A program made the translations under genes and the position numbers. Shown in pieces: positions 55,915 through 64,000 of a stretch of 64,000 bases of DNA (the first letter of the stretch is position 1; each line of letters starts with the position of its first letter). Source of the DNA: Chitinophagales bacterium (GTDB lineage: Bacteria; Bacteroidota; Bacteroidia; Chitinophagales; CAIOSU01); the NCBI GenBank assembly GCA_040877935.1, contig JBBDNB010000012.1:1-64000 (forward strand). The letters are read 5' to 3'. The notes beneath the pieces were generated by a model. It was given only the letters and a program-made list of their open reading frames with translations, did not search any database and had not been told where the DNA came from.

Positions 55915-55959
55915 TATTTTCTTATTTTTGGTATGAATGTATCACTAAAAAAATAAATT

Positions 55960-56856
55960 ATGTTAAGATTTCTAACTCTGCTATTGTTAATTTCTTTTTT
56001 CAACTATGAAAAAGTATTGGCACAATTGCCAATTGAGATTGATGAAAAAGTAATGCCTATGAGTCGAGGCAAACAACCTGGCCTTGAATTTATGATTCAT
56101 GAGGCAAATGTAAAAGAAGTTCAAAAAAACTGGGAAAGTAAAATGCGTTCTGCCAACCGACCGAGTATGAATACTGAGAGAGATGAGATACAAGCCATGA
56201 ATGCTACTGTGGAATCTATATCGAACCAGCCGGTAAATGTTTTTGCCAAATTCACTCAACTAAAAGAAGGTGTGTATGGACAGTTGTTTTTCCAGTTTGA
56301 AGATGATTTTTTATCGAGATCAGGTAATGCGTTGATTCTGGAATCAGCGAAAAAATATGCTTATGATTTTGCAATGCAAGAATACAAATATGCTCTTGAA
56401 GAAGAATTCGATGAAGCAGAAAGCAAATACAAAGACCTGGAAAAAGACAAAAAGAAGTTGGTAAAAACCAATGATGATATTCACAAGACAATAAGTGAAA
56501 GTGAAAGAGAGATCAGCCAGGTGAAAAATGATGTCAAAATAAATGAAGCTGATCAAAACAGACTGGTAAGTCAAATTGGCAATCAGAAAGAAATCATTTT
56601 AGATATACCTTCTAATAATCCTGATGCTTTAAAAGCTGCAGAAAAGGAATTGAGTAATTTGGAAAATGATTACAAAAAGCTTCAGAAAGAACATGAAAAG
56701 CTACACAAATCCATTGATGAAGCTGAAGCTGACATACGTGAAGCAGAGCGTCAGTTGAAATTAAACAAAGCTGATATGGACAGAAAACAGGACGAATTGC
56801 TTCAGCAAAAAGCTGTGTTGGAAGTGCTCAAAGAAAAAATTGACAATTTGAAATAA
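55960..56856 (+). CDS. Exported coiled-coil protein
   Basis: 298 residues with a signal peptide (MLRFLTLLLLISFFNYEKVL, cleavage near VLAQL). A short globular N-terminal half (to about residue 125, with FAKFTQLKEGVYGQLFFQFE) is followed by about 160 residues of uninterrupted heptad-like coiled coil rich in Glu, Lys, Asp and Gln. It probably forms a periplasmic rod or dimer. No family recognised. Divergent from the glucosidase gene. Confidence 0.6.
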   Translation: MLRFLTLLLLISFFNYEKVLAQLPIEIDEKVMPMSRGKQPGLEFMIHEANVKEVQKNWESKMRSANRPSMNTERDEIQAMNATVESISNQPVNVFAKFTQLKEGVYGQLFFQFEDDFLSRSGNALILESAKKYAYDFAMQEYKYALEEEFDEAESKYKDLEKDKKKLVKTNDDIHKTISESEREISQVKNDVKINEADQNRLVSQIGNQKEIILDIPSNNPDALKAAEKELSNLENDYKKLQKEHEKLHKSIDEAEADIREAERQLKLNKADMDRKQDELLQQKAVLEVLKEKIDNLK

Positions 56857-56883
56857 CAATAAGGTGAATTTTATGAAATTTTA

Positions 56884-56909
56884 AAGCTCGTTTTAAACGG
56901 GCTTTTTTT
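56884..56909 (+). terminator. Terminator after the coiled-coil protein gene
   Basis: AAAGCTCGTTT pairs with AAACGGGCTTT and is followed by a run of T residues. Confidence 0.8.
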
Positions 56910-56987
56910 ATGTGATTTTGTGGAATACAATGTGGTTAAAAATGGTTGGTAAATATCTTTGGAAAGCTTAACAGCAAAGGGCTATTT

Positions 56988-57023
56988 AAAAGTTTTATGA
57001 AACAGTTTTCATAAAACTTTTTT
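56988..57023. terminator. Strong AT-rich bidirectional hairpin
   Basis: AAAAGTTTTATGAAA (56988-57002) is the exact complement of TTTCATAAAACTTTT (57007-57021) across a CAGT loop, with T residues after. It lies between converging genes and duplicates the nearby terminator for the plus strand while also serving the minus strand. Confidence 0.75.
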
Positions 57024-57065
57024 CTTTGTAGAAAATTGCCAAATCTTCTACTTTGTGGTGAGGTA

Positions 57066-58535
57066 CTATTTATACTCTAAATAATTGTCGTTCACTGTAC
57101 CCATTTTCAGGGAAAGCAAATCGAGCACATAATTTTGGTAAACTTTCCATGGGTGCTTTGAGCCTTGTTTGGGCAAAATATCTGCTGCACGTAAAACATA
57201 ACCGGCATTGAAATCGAGAAGGGGTTCTGTTTTAAATGCTTTACTGTCAAAACGCGGTGTGCAAACACTATAGTTGTTTTGCTTCATGTAATTGAGCAAT
57301 TTAGTTACAAACTGACAACTCAAATCACATTTCAAGGTCCATGAGGCATTGGTATAACCTACGGTAAAAGCAAAATTAGGTACATCACTGAACATCACAC
57401 CTCTGTATGCGTGGGTGTCTGCAGAATTTATTGGTGTCCCATTGACATGAATACTCATTCCCCCCAACAACTGTACTTTCAATCCGGTGGCTGTAACTAT
57501 CATATCTGCCCGGAGCTCTTCACCTGATTTCAATAATACTCCATCTGTCGTAAATTTATCAATATGATCGGTTACAATATTAGCTGTTCCTTTTTTAATT
57601 GCCCTGAAAAAATCAGCATCGGGGACCAGGCAAAGCCGCTGATCCCATGGATTGTATGGTGGATCAAAATGCTTTATGTTAAAATCACTTCCAAGCTGTC
57701 TACGCACTCCTTTTTCAATGAACTTTCTAATGGTATTGGGCCATTTGCGCGCTGCTTTGTATAAGCCCAAACTGATTAAAATATTTTTCCAGCGAATAAT
57801 GTGATAAGCCAACTTTTCAGGTAAAATTTTTCTAATGAATATGGCGATTTTATCTACACTGGGCAGGGTTAAAATATAAGATGGTGAGCGTTGCAGCATG
57901 GTAACTTTTGCTGCTTTTTTCGCCAATTCAGGCACCAGGGTTATTGCAGTTGCGCCACTGCCAATTACAATTATTTTTTTGTTTTTATAGTCAATGTCCG
58001 ATGTCCATTTTTGCGGATGGATGACTTGTCCTTTAAAATTTTCTACTCCTGCAAAATCAGGCGTATAACCTTTTTTGTAATCGTAATATCCGCTGCACAT
58101 CAGTAAAAAATTACACTTCAGTTTTTTGTACGGAACAGTTTCATGGCTGGCAATTTCCAGTGTCCATGTTTTTTCCGCATCACTCCAGGAAGCATCTATT
58201 ACTTTGTGGTTGAATTGAATTTTTTTATCGATACCAAATTTTGCAGCAGTGTCTTTAATATATTTAAGTATAGATGGGCCATCTGCTATAGATTTTGGGT
58301 TTTCCCAGGGACTGAATGGAAATCCAAGCGTGTACATATCAGAATCGGAACGGATACCGGGGTATTTAAACAAATCCCAGGTGCCCCCCATATTTGCCCT
58401 GCCTTCTAATATAGTGAAACTTCTCTCCGGACAATTGGTTTGTAAATGATATGCGGCATCAATGCCTGATAGTCCTGCTCCTACTACAATTACATCATAG
58501 TGGGATGTGTTTTGGTTCTGTGCGTTATTTGACAT
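57066..58535 (-). CDS. Baeyer-Villiger-type flavin monooxygenase
   Basis: 489 residues. FAD Rossmann motif DVIVVGAGLSGIDAAYHL at the N-terminus, NADPH Rossmann motif IIVIGSGATAITLVPELA near residue 190, and the Baeyer-Villiger fingerprint F-x-G-x-x-x-H-x-x-x-W (FKGQVIHPQKW near 164) are present. Further marks are GGTWDLFKYPGIRSDSD and VTATGLKVQLLGG. These NADPH-dependent enzymes insert oxygen into ketones or oxidise S and N centres. Physiological substrate unknown. Monocistronic. Confidence 0.9.
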   Translation of the reverse strand: MSNNAQNQNTSHYDVIVVGAGLSGIDAAYHLQTNCPERSFTILEGRANMGGTWDLFKYPGIRSDSDMYTLGFPFSPWENPKSIADGPSILKYIKDTAAKFGIDKKIQFNHKVIDASWSDAEKTWTLEIASHETVPYKKLKCNFLLMCSGYYDYKKGYTPDFAGVENFKGQVIHPQKWTSDIDYKNKKIIVIGSGATAITLVPELAKKAAKVTMLQRSPSYILTLPSVDKIAIFIRKILPEKLAYHIIRWKNILISLGLYKAARKWPNTIRKFIEKGVRRQLGSDFNIKHFDPPYNPWDQRLCLVPDADFFRAIKKGTANIVTDHIDKFTTDGVLLKSGEELRADMIVTATGLKVQLLGGMSIHVNGTPINSADTHAYRGVMFSDVPNFAFTVGYTNASWTLKCDLSCQFVTKLLNYMKQNNYSVCTPRFDSKAFKTEPLLDFNAGYVLRAADILPKQGSKHPWKVYQNYVLDLLSLKMGTVNDNYLEYK

Positions 58536-58568
58536 ATTTTAATTTAATATTGAACCCATATAATTAAT

Positions 58569-58584
58569 GCATTTCCCGGGTTAA
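58569..58584. repeat. Copy of the 16-bp GCATAttTCGGGTTAA-type motif
   Basis: GCATTTCCCGGGTTAA here resembles GCATATTCCGGGTTAA at 152-167 and the terminal repeats of the element at 31715-31922. The rest of 58536-58824 holds no other feature I can support. Confidence 0.4.
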
Positions 58585-58824
58585 TTTGAAAGTCAATATT
58601 ACAAATATAGTGAACAGAGACTTTGTTTTTGGATTAATCCTATGATAACAGAGAGTAACAAATTATGGAGTCAAGTGAACATTTGCTATAAGTTGGCTAT
58701 ACAGAAATACTTGCCAGTGAGGGGTAATCCGAATAGTGAACTGGTATTTTCTGCTTGTGAAAAAGGGGATTTTTTATTCTGATTTTCATTTTATAAATTA
58801 TGGCAAATCAAAAAAAGTAAAGAA

Positions 58825-59247
58825 ATGATACAATTAATGAAAAGTGTATTTGGAATTTTTATTTTATCGGCCTTTCTTTTTTCTTGCGAAAAAGATGATG
58901 CAGACAACAATGGCACAGAAAGCGACCTTAGCTCAAGTGAGCAGCAATTATTGGGCACATGGAGACATGTTGAAACCGAAGGGGGCATCAGTCCCGGGCC
59001 AGTAGATTATGGTGTATTTGAATGGACTTTTAATGCAGATAGGAGCGGGGAGTACTATCAGAATCCCGACAATGCAGAAGAATCCACCAATGATTTCTTT
59101 TGGAAAGTAGAAGGTGACGATATCATTTTCACTGATTCCCCGGGAGGAGAAGGCGATCGGCAATACCGTATTGATGAATCTGGTGAAAACCGAATGGAAT
59201 GGTTTAATTATACGCTGGAGGATACCTACATTGTAGAGAAGCAATAA
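58825..59247 (+). CDS. Lipocalin-like lipoprotein
   Basis: 140 residues (or 136 from Met5). Lipoprotein signal FIFGIF-like VFGIFILSAFLFSC gives the lipobox Cys near residue 20, followed by an acidic Asp-rich linker. The mature domain has LLGTWRHVETEGG, FEWTFNADRSGEYYQ and DDFFWKVEGDDIIFT-like strands, the usual lipocalin-like pattern W-x-x-x...G-x-[YW]. Similar in form to the 147-residue lipoprotein at 7811-8254, but the sequences are not close. Followed by a strong terminator. Confidence 0.65.
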   Translation: MIQLMKSVFGIFILSAFLFSCEKDDADNNGTESDLSSSEQQLLGTWRHVETEGGISPGPVDYGVFEWTFNADRSGEYYQNPDNAEESTNDFFWKVEGDDIIFTDSPGGEGDRQYRIDESGENRMEWFNYTLEDTYIVEKQ

Positions 59248-59291
59248 TTTAATTGCTGCGGTTCAATTATCTTTAGGATCATTTTGAATAG

Positions 59292-59336
59292 ACCCGCCTG
59301 CCCAATGTTTGAAATGATTGGCAGGTGGGTTTTATT
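59292..59336 (+). terminator. Long GC-rich terminator
   Basis: ACCCGCCTGCC pairs with GGCAGGTGGGT, extended by AAT/ATT with one bulged base, followed by TTTATT. The arms are of the same CCCGCCTG type as blocks near 2640 and 61512, so it may be a repeat used as a terminator. Confidence 0.8.
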
Positions 59337-59387
59337 ATACGCTGGCTGTGCTGCAAATACTTGCCAGTTTTTGTAGGTCGTATTATA

Positions 59388-59705
59388 TCATGCCCTCTCA
59401 AATCCATATTCCCGCTCAACCTTTGCAATCCTTACATTATAGGATTGATACCATTGTTTTCTTCCCATGCTGATGGCCAGTTGGTGCTCAGCATTTTCTT
59501 TCCATTTTTTGATGGATTCCAGATCTTTCCAATAAGAAACAGAGACACCAATTTCAGAACGAGCGGTATCCTGGCCTAAAAATCCTTCCTGTTGTTCGGC
59601 CAGGGCATCCATTTTTTCGGACATTTCACTGTATCCCTTATTGTTGTCAGACATTGTGCTTGTGAAAATAACTGCATAGTAGGGTGGTTGCGGGGTTTGT
59701 GACAT
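59388..59705 (-). CDS. Antibiotic biosynthesis monooxygenase (ABM)-domain protein
   Basis: About 105 residues from ATG at 59705 (MSQTPQPPYYAVIFTS). The upstream TTG start would add residues not expected in the family. It is a single ferredoxin-like ABM domain: YYAVIFTSTMSDN as strand 1, EQQEGFLGQDTARSE, VSVSYWKDLESIKKW and QWYQSYNVRIAKVEREYG. Such small dimeric proteins act as cofactor-free monooxygenases or haem-degrading enzymes; specificity is not predictable. Confidence 0.85.
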   Translation of the reverse strand: MSQTPQPPYYAVIFTSTMSDNNKGYSEMSEKMDALAEQQEGFLGQDTARSEIGVSVSYWKDLESIKKWKENAEHQLAISMGRKQWYQSYNVRIAKVEREYGFERA

Positions 59706-59790
59706 CATGGCTTGAACTGAAAAAGTGGTTAACAATCTATATTCTGTCTCAATATATCGAATAAGAATGAAAATTCTTTATATTGTAGAT

Positions 59791-61410
59791 ATGAAAACAA
59801 CACTTTTAATATTAATCAGTTTCTGGCTTTTAATAGTAAAAGCCGAAAAAATTACAGTTGATTCTGATGGTAATGTTTATCTATGTGGAGTCGTACAAGA
59901 CACTTTAACTTTTAGTGATTCAACTATGATTACAACTAATCCTTGGAATCGAAAATCTTATTTAGCCAAATTAGATTCGGTTGGAGATGTTCTCTGGTTA
60001 AAAGTTTTTGATAATGAGTTTGGATTTAACTCTAATTTAAAGATTGACAATTCAAATAACTTGTTATTGATTACAAAGTTTTCTGGAATATTAGAGCTTG
60101 ATACTAATAATATAGTGTCTGGAAGCTCGTGTCTTCTAATTATAAAATATGATTCATATGGAGAATTACTCTGGTATAGTATATCCTCTGAAAGGTCTAT
60201 TTCTTCCTCTGCGGATGGTTCTTTTGGTATTGATTCCCGAAATAATATATATACAATAGGTAAATTAAATGGGTTATTTATTCTAAATGGGGTTGATACA
60301 TTAATCAATACTACAGATAATTTATTAGTAAAATACATAGCAAAATTTGATTCAACAGGAGCTAATATTTGGTTAAATAAATTATTTGGTGATAATGCAT
60401 CTATATATGAAATTGATACAGATGAGGAGGGAAATTCTGTTATTGTTGGAAATTTCTATGATACTTTAAGTTACCAAGGCAACATATTAATTTCACCAGG
60501 TAGTTTCGGTAGTTTCGATGGGTTTTGGTTAAAAATTGATTCCAACGGTGATTTAATATCAATGAAAAAAATTAGTAGTAGTAGGTTCAATAGAATTTAT
60601 TCAGTCGGTCTAAGCATAAATGGTATTTTTTCTTACTCGGGAAAATATCTGGGTGATGGTGATACTTTGTTCATTGATAACTTTCCTCTTGTTGTAGATG
60701 TTACAGATTATGCATATACTGATGGGAATTTTTTTGTTCAAGTTAATAATCAAAATACTGTGAACTGGCTGATAAATTTTAATAGTGAATATGGTGGTTA
60801 TAAGTATCATGGAGTTGATATGGATAATTTAGGCTATTCATATTTATATACACTTTATGATGAGTGGAGATATAACACCTCGCTGAACTCATTTGTTGGT
60901 TCCGACATCAGCAACTCTAACTATGTAATAAAGATTGACTCAAACGGAAATTTCGCATGTTTAATCCACGTGGAAAATGGACGAATTTCAGATATAGAAG
61001 TCACTGATGACGGAGAAGTGTTTATTGTTGGGAATTTCCAAAATACATTATCTCTTAACGGTATTTCGTACTCTCAAAATGATAATAACATTTTTGTATC
61101 AAGGTTTGATTCCAATTGCAACAATACTTCAACAACTTTAATCTCTAATCCAATTACTGGAATAAATGAAAAATATTCTAAAATAGAATTAAAAGTCTAC
61201 CCCAATCCCACACAAAATATACTCAACATAGAAACATCCTCCCAAAATCATCAAATCAATAACATTCAAATCATTGACATAAACGGTAGAAATGTAGTCC
61301 ATGCCAATCAAAGCCCCATCAATACTTCAGAATTGACACAGGGCATTTACTTTTATCAGGTAGAAATGAGGAGTGGAGAGTTGGTTAGAGGGAAGTTTGT
61401 GAAGCAGTAA
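59791..61410 (+). CDS. Secreted beta-propeller-like protein with T9SS tail
   Basis: About 539 residues from ATG at 59791 (MKTTLLILISFWLLIVKAEK), which gives a normal signal peptide; ATG at 59767 and GTG at 59725 are upstream alternatives. The body is SBBP-like repeats in which KIDSNG or KFDSTG-type turns alternate with W-L/W-Y strands (AKLDSVGDVLWLKV, IKYDSYGELLWYSI, AKFDSTGANIWLNK, LKIDSNGDLISMKK). It ends with a T9SS type A domain (ELKVYPNPTQNILNIE). The gene is notably AT-rich compared with its neighbours. Function likely surface adhesion or display. Confidence 0.8.
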   Translation: MKTTLLILISFWLLIVKAEKITVDSDGNVYLCGVVQDTLTFSDSTMITTNPWNRKSYLAKLDSVGDVLWLKVFDNEFGFNSNLKIDNSNNLLLITKFSGILELDTNNIVSGSSCLLIIKYDSYGELLWYSISSERSISSSADGSFGIDSRNNIYTIGKLNGLFILNGVDTLINTTDNLLVKYIAKFDSTGANIWLNKLFGDNASIYEIDTDEEGNSVIVGNFYDTLSYQGNILISPGSFGSFDGFWLKIDSNGDLISMKKISSSRFNRIYSVGLSINGIFSYSGKYLGDGDTLFIDNFPLVVDVTDYAYTDGNFFVQVNNQNTVNWLINFNSEYGGYKYHGVDMDNLGYSYLYTLYDEWRYNTSLNSFVGSDISNSNYVIKIDSNGNFACLIHVENGRISDIEVTDDGEVFIVGNFQNTLSLNGISYSQNDNNIFVSRFDSNCNNTSTTLISNPITGINEKYSKIELKVYPNPTQNILNIETSSQNHQINNIQIIDINGRNVVHANQSPINTSELTQGIYFYQVEMRSGELVRGKFVKQ

Positions 61411-61604
61411 ATATAGTCTTAATCGCAGATTAGGCGGATGATAGGATTGCGCGGATTTTTGTGAAAATTATCAAATGAATATCAGCGAAATCCTTGAATC
61501 CATAAAATCCCCGCCTGTTCTCCCGGCCTTCCCCTGTCCAACTATAGCCGTTCAGGCGGGCATTCTGACGGGAATGAATTATTCGGGCATGAGTGACCAG
61601 ACAT
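61411..61604. repeat. Gene-free region with GC-rich palindromic repeat
   Basis: Contains CCCCGCCTGTTCTCCCGG (about 61508) and TTCAGGCGGGCATTCTGACG (about 61551), the same kind of GCCTG/CAGGCGGGC palindrome as at 2638-2690 and 31860-31889, with ATTCGGGCAT also shared. No coding sequence supported. Confidence 0.5.
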
Positions 61605-61638
61605 AAAATAAGAGCTGCCCGCAACCGGACAGCCCTCT
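61605..61638 (-). terminator. Terminator for the 744-residue T9SS protein gene
   Basis: On the minus strand AGAGGGCTGTCCGG pairs with CCGGGCAGCTCT-like sequence (AGAGCTGCCCG on the plus strand), with a two-base bulge, followed by TTATTTTA. It starts 30 bases beyond the stop codon. Confidence 0.65.
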
Positions 61639-61669
61639 TTCCAAACTAATAATGAAAACAAAGGAATCA

Positions 61670-63904
61670 CTATTCTTTAAAAACACGGCTTACTTTCAGC
61701 AGTGCCTCATCAGCATAAAAATTCAGGAAGAAAACACCCGGTTGCAATCCGGGAACATCCATATTGATGCGATGTGAACCGCTCGGGTTTTCCCCTATTC
61801 TTTTTCTGATCAATTCCCTGCCCAACAGATCGGTAATACTGAGTTCAATATCCGCTGCATTCTGCAATGCATATTCAATCACAATATTGTTTTGCACCGG
61901 GTTGGGGTAGAGGTTCCAATTGCGGAGTTCCACCACATTTTTATCACTTGAAGTAATTACTTTCTGGCCTTCAATAATCAACTCTACATTTTCAACGCTT
62001 TCATTGTCAGGGCCAATCGTAATGATAGCCGGTTCGGTTTCCTTGTTCAACACTTCTGCATAGAGTTGATATGTACCATAGGCAATATCGTCAAATTCAA
62101 AATAGCCGGATGCATCGCTGTAGGTGTACTGAATCGGATTGTCATTCATATCGAGCAGCAAAATAGGAATATTGGGTGCGGCATCTGCCCCCGCTACCTT
62201 TCCGGCACCCTGTGAAATATAGCCGCTTACAAATCCCGGTCCTCCGGTATTGTTGCCGGCCACAAGTGCAATGTTTATATTGTTGTTATTGCCATTTACA
62301 TGGAGTGCTGTGGCATAGCCCCAAAACAAAGATACATCGTAGTATGTGGGCAGGTAACCGTGATAATCCGGATCGTTGGCAGTCAGGGCCGCTTTCAGGT
62401 AGTATTGTCCTGGTGTGACATTTGCAAAATTATAATAGCCCTGTGGTGAGGTGTATTGTGAATCAACCAAAGTCAGCAATACATCTCCGCTACTTGTAGA
62501 ATCAGCTGAAATCAGGTAAACAAGGGCATTTTGGGCTACATTATTCAAGCCTTTTGTTACTAGTCCAGAAAGGCTAAAGTTGTTGTTTCCACAAGCACCA
62601 TTTGTCCAGGAAGTAACGCCATAAAAATAATAGGCTTCACAGCTATTGCCATAAGTATTTCCATCGCAGCCGCATACCGGATCGTAAATGGCTGGGCAAG
62701 CCAGGTTAGAGTCAATTACACTTGTGTCAATGCAATTACCGCTAACAGTAGTTACCACAAAAATACTGTCGCAATAAGTATTGGTACAGCCCTGGTCGCT
62801 GATGGTCAAACAAACATTGTAATACCCGGAAGAAGCATAATGATGAACAGGGGTCGCGGCAGTAGAAGTATCACCATCGCCCAGATTCCAGTGGTATGAT
62901 GCTGTATTGGTTCCGTGGATTGCATTGAATGCATAAGCGCCATTGGGCGTTCTGTGGGCAGTCCACTCTGCATCACAATTGGGGTTGCTGCTGTTAGGAA
63001 CAGTTACGGTATTGCAGGTTCTTTCAAAGCATAGCGTACCGCTGTTGTTGATGATAATGGTCAGGCAAACCTGATAATCGCTTAAAACGGTATTGATGGG
63101 GGTAGAATAAGTATGTACAGGGTTTGCAGCATTGGAGGCATGTCCGTCACCAAAATCCCAGAAATAATACGAGTGATTGGGGGGGAGCAAGGAATCTGAA
63201 CTGAAATCAACTGTATAATTATTCGCTTGGTAGGAAAAACCTGCATGGCCATTGAAGCAGCCACTGTCCACTACAGATGGTACATAGGCTGAATCACAAA
63301 AGCTGCTTGTACAGCCCATGCCGTCTTCTATCGTCAGGCAGGCATAATAGACACCTGTATCGGCATAAAAATGTTCCGGACTGATCAGGGAAGAACTGTT
63401 GCCATCCCCAAAATCCCAGTGATAACTCCAGGAGCTGTCGTTTGGAGAAGGATTAAACTTCATACCGCCAAAAGCACCGGTAATAAATGATTGAAAGCCA
63501 ACACCGCAGTTGTTGTTATTGCTGCTGCAATCCATGGTGAAATCTACCCGTGCATAATTGATACTGCCTTGTGCGTTTTGTACCGTATCCTTCAAATATA
63601 CATTTTTACAAGAATCCAGTGTACTGACGAAATACCTGATATTAGGGCCTGTCATAGCACCGTCAACTATGGTGTCGATGTAATACCCATTGGAATTGGT
63701 GTAAACCGTAATCACGCGGTTTGGTGCAGCGGGATTGCTGAATGAATCTGTTACAATGGTAACAGGATGCCCCACTTTGGCCAAATTCCCGGGCGCAATA
63801 GTTACATATCCTTCTATTACAAAATCATTTTGTGCCTGTATAGCTGAAGGCAGCATAAAGCCCAGCAAGGCGATTGTAAGTAAAATTGTTTTCAGGGTTT
63901 TCAT
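61670..63904 (-). CDS. Large secreted PKD/Kazal-like protein with T9SS tail
   Basis: 744 residues. Signal peptide MKTLKTILLTIALLGFMLPS (cleavage near IQAQN). A transthyretin-like beta domain comes first (residues about 28-125), then three PKD repeats (HWDFGDGNSS near 162, YFWDFGDGHAS near 247, YHWNLGDGDTS near 337). A Cys-rich Kazal-like module follows (ACPAIYDPVCGCDGNTYGNS near 405, ending TNGACG), then two carboxypeptidase-regulatory-like beta domains (FSLSGLVTKGLNN and GYFEFDDIAYGTYQLYAEV). The end is a T9SS type A sorting domain (WNLYPNPVQNNIVIE near 672). Probably an extracellular adhesin or matrix protein. Kazal modules inhibit serine proteases in known cases; here that is only a possibility. 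Confidence 0.85.
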   Translation of the reverse strand: MKTLKTILLTIALLGFMLPSAIQAQNDFVIEGYVTIAPGNLAKVGHPVTIVTDSFSNPAAPNRVITVYTNSNGYYIDTIVDGAMTGPNIRYFVSTLDSCKNVYLKDTVQNAQGSINYARVDFTMDCSSNNNNCGVGFQSFITGAFGGMKFNPSPNDSSWSYHWDFGDGNSSSLISPEHFYADTGVYYACLTIEDGMGCTSSFCDSAYVPSVVDSGCFNGHAGFSYQANNYTVDFSSDSLLPPNHSYYFWDFGDGHASNAANPVHTYSTPINTVLSDYQVCLTIIINNSGTLCFERTCNTVTVPNSSNPNCDAEWTAHRTPNGAYAFNAIHGTNTASYHWNLGDGDTSTAATPVHHYASSGYYNVCLTISDQGCTNTYCDSIFVVTTVSGNCIDTSVIDSNLACPAIYDPVCGCDGNTYGNSCEAYYFYGVTSWTNGACGNNNFSLSGLVTKGLNNVAQNALVYLISADSTSSGDVLLTLVDSQYTSPQGYYNFANVTPGQYYLKAALTANDPDYHGYLPTYYDVSLFWGYATALHVNGNNNNINIALVAGNNTGGPGFVSGYISQGAGKVAGADAAPNIPILLLDMNDNPIQYTYSDASGYFEFDDIAYGTYQLYAEVLNKETEPAIITIGPDNESVENVELIIEGQKVITSSDKNVVELRNWNLYPNPVQNNIVIEYALQNAADIELSITDLLGRELIRKRIGENPSGSHRINMDVPGLQPGVFFLNFYADEALLKVSRVFKE

Positions 63905-64000
63905 AACTGTAGTTTTTTAGGTTTTTTTAAATCTGATTGACTCAAAGCTATTGGCTTACTTTATTTAATACAATCACATTTTTTGGCATTTTTCAAAGCT

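Overview
This 64 kb window is chromosomal DNA from a member of the Bacteroidota. The evidence is four large secreted proteins with a C-terminal type IX secretion (T9SS) sorting tail, a short primary sigma factor without region 1.1, promoters of the Bacteroidota form TTTG-N19-TAnnTTTG, and the gene order fbaB, accD, rpsO, pnp, rpoD. The lineage below phylum cannot be fixed from sequence reading alone. Most of the window is an ordinary moderately AT-rich core chromosome. The unusual material lies in intergenic DNA and in three small accessory patches.

Layout: 1-49 looks like the 3' tail of a group II intron. 184-2370 is an esterase/PKD/T9SS protein, followed by a MITE-like repeat (2371-2712), an orphan histidine kinase and HMG-CoA lyase. 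4634-6467 is an accessory patch with a GNAT fragment, nested palindromes, a 17-bp tandem repeat and two unfamiliar genes. 6907-15320 holds msrA (its 3' end duplicated by an inserted element), a lipoprotein, an M23 peptidase, an aminotransferase-hldA-ktrB run, and an M32 carboxypeptidase broken by one in-frame amber codon. 15558-25707 holds ahcY, a lycopene cyclase and acyltransferase pair, a hydrolase, a cold-shock-like protein, yebC, a glycosyltransferase, mscS, dgt, lgt and an M42 peptidase. 25889-31373 holds an outer-membrane-like protein, an XRE regulator divergent from a membrane protein, a large hybrid sensor kinase and an Lrp/AsnC regulator.

31374-36290 is the most interesting stretch. 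It carries a 116-nt class II tRNA-like RNA with its own promoter and terminator, several hairpin-rich repeats, leuS with an AT-rich divergent segment before the KMSKS loop, and a DUF433/PIN-like toxin-antitoxin module preceded by two tiny genes. A ~100-bp repeat flanks this stretch as inverted copies at 30.7 and 36.2 kb.

36291-42598 is the fbaB-accD-rpsO-pnp-rpoD housekeeping block. 42713-50451 is a minus-strand run of guaA, a binding-protein-like lipoprotein, a choice-of-anchor-B T9SS protein, ktrA and hppA; the pyrophosphatase has the residues expected of a K+-dependent enzyme. 50636-54451 is a small surface-glycan or acyl-modification cluster (carrier protein, ketoacyl synthase III, GT2, GNAT, glycosyltransferase-like). 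54490-63904 holds a GH1 glucosidase, a coiled-coil exported protein, a Baeyer-Villiger-type monooxygenase, small lipoprotein and ABM proteins, and two more T9SS proteins, one with PKD repeats and a Kazal-like module.

The best candidate for something undescribed is the tRNA-like RNA at 31501-31616. It has perfect acceptor and T-arm geometry, G18G19, a GUC triplet in the anticodon position with a non-canonical loop, and a variable region far longer than in normal tRNAs.
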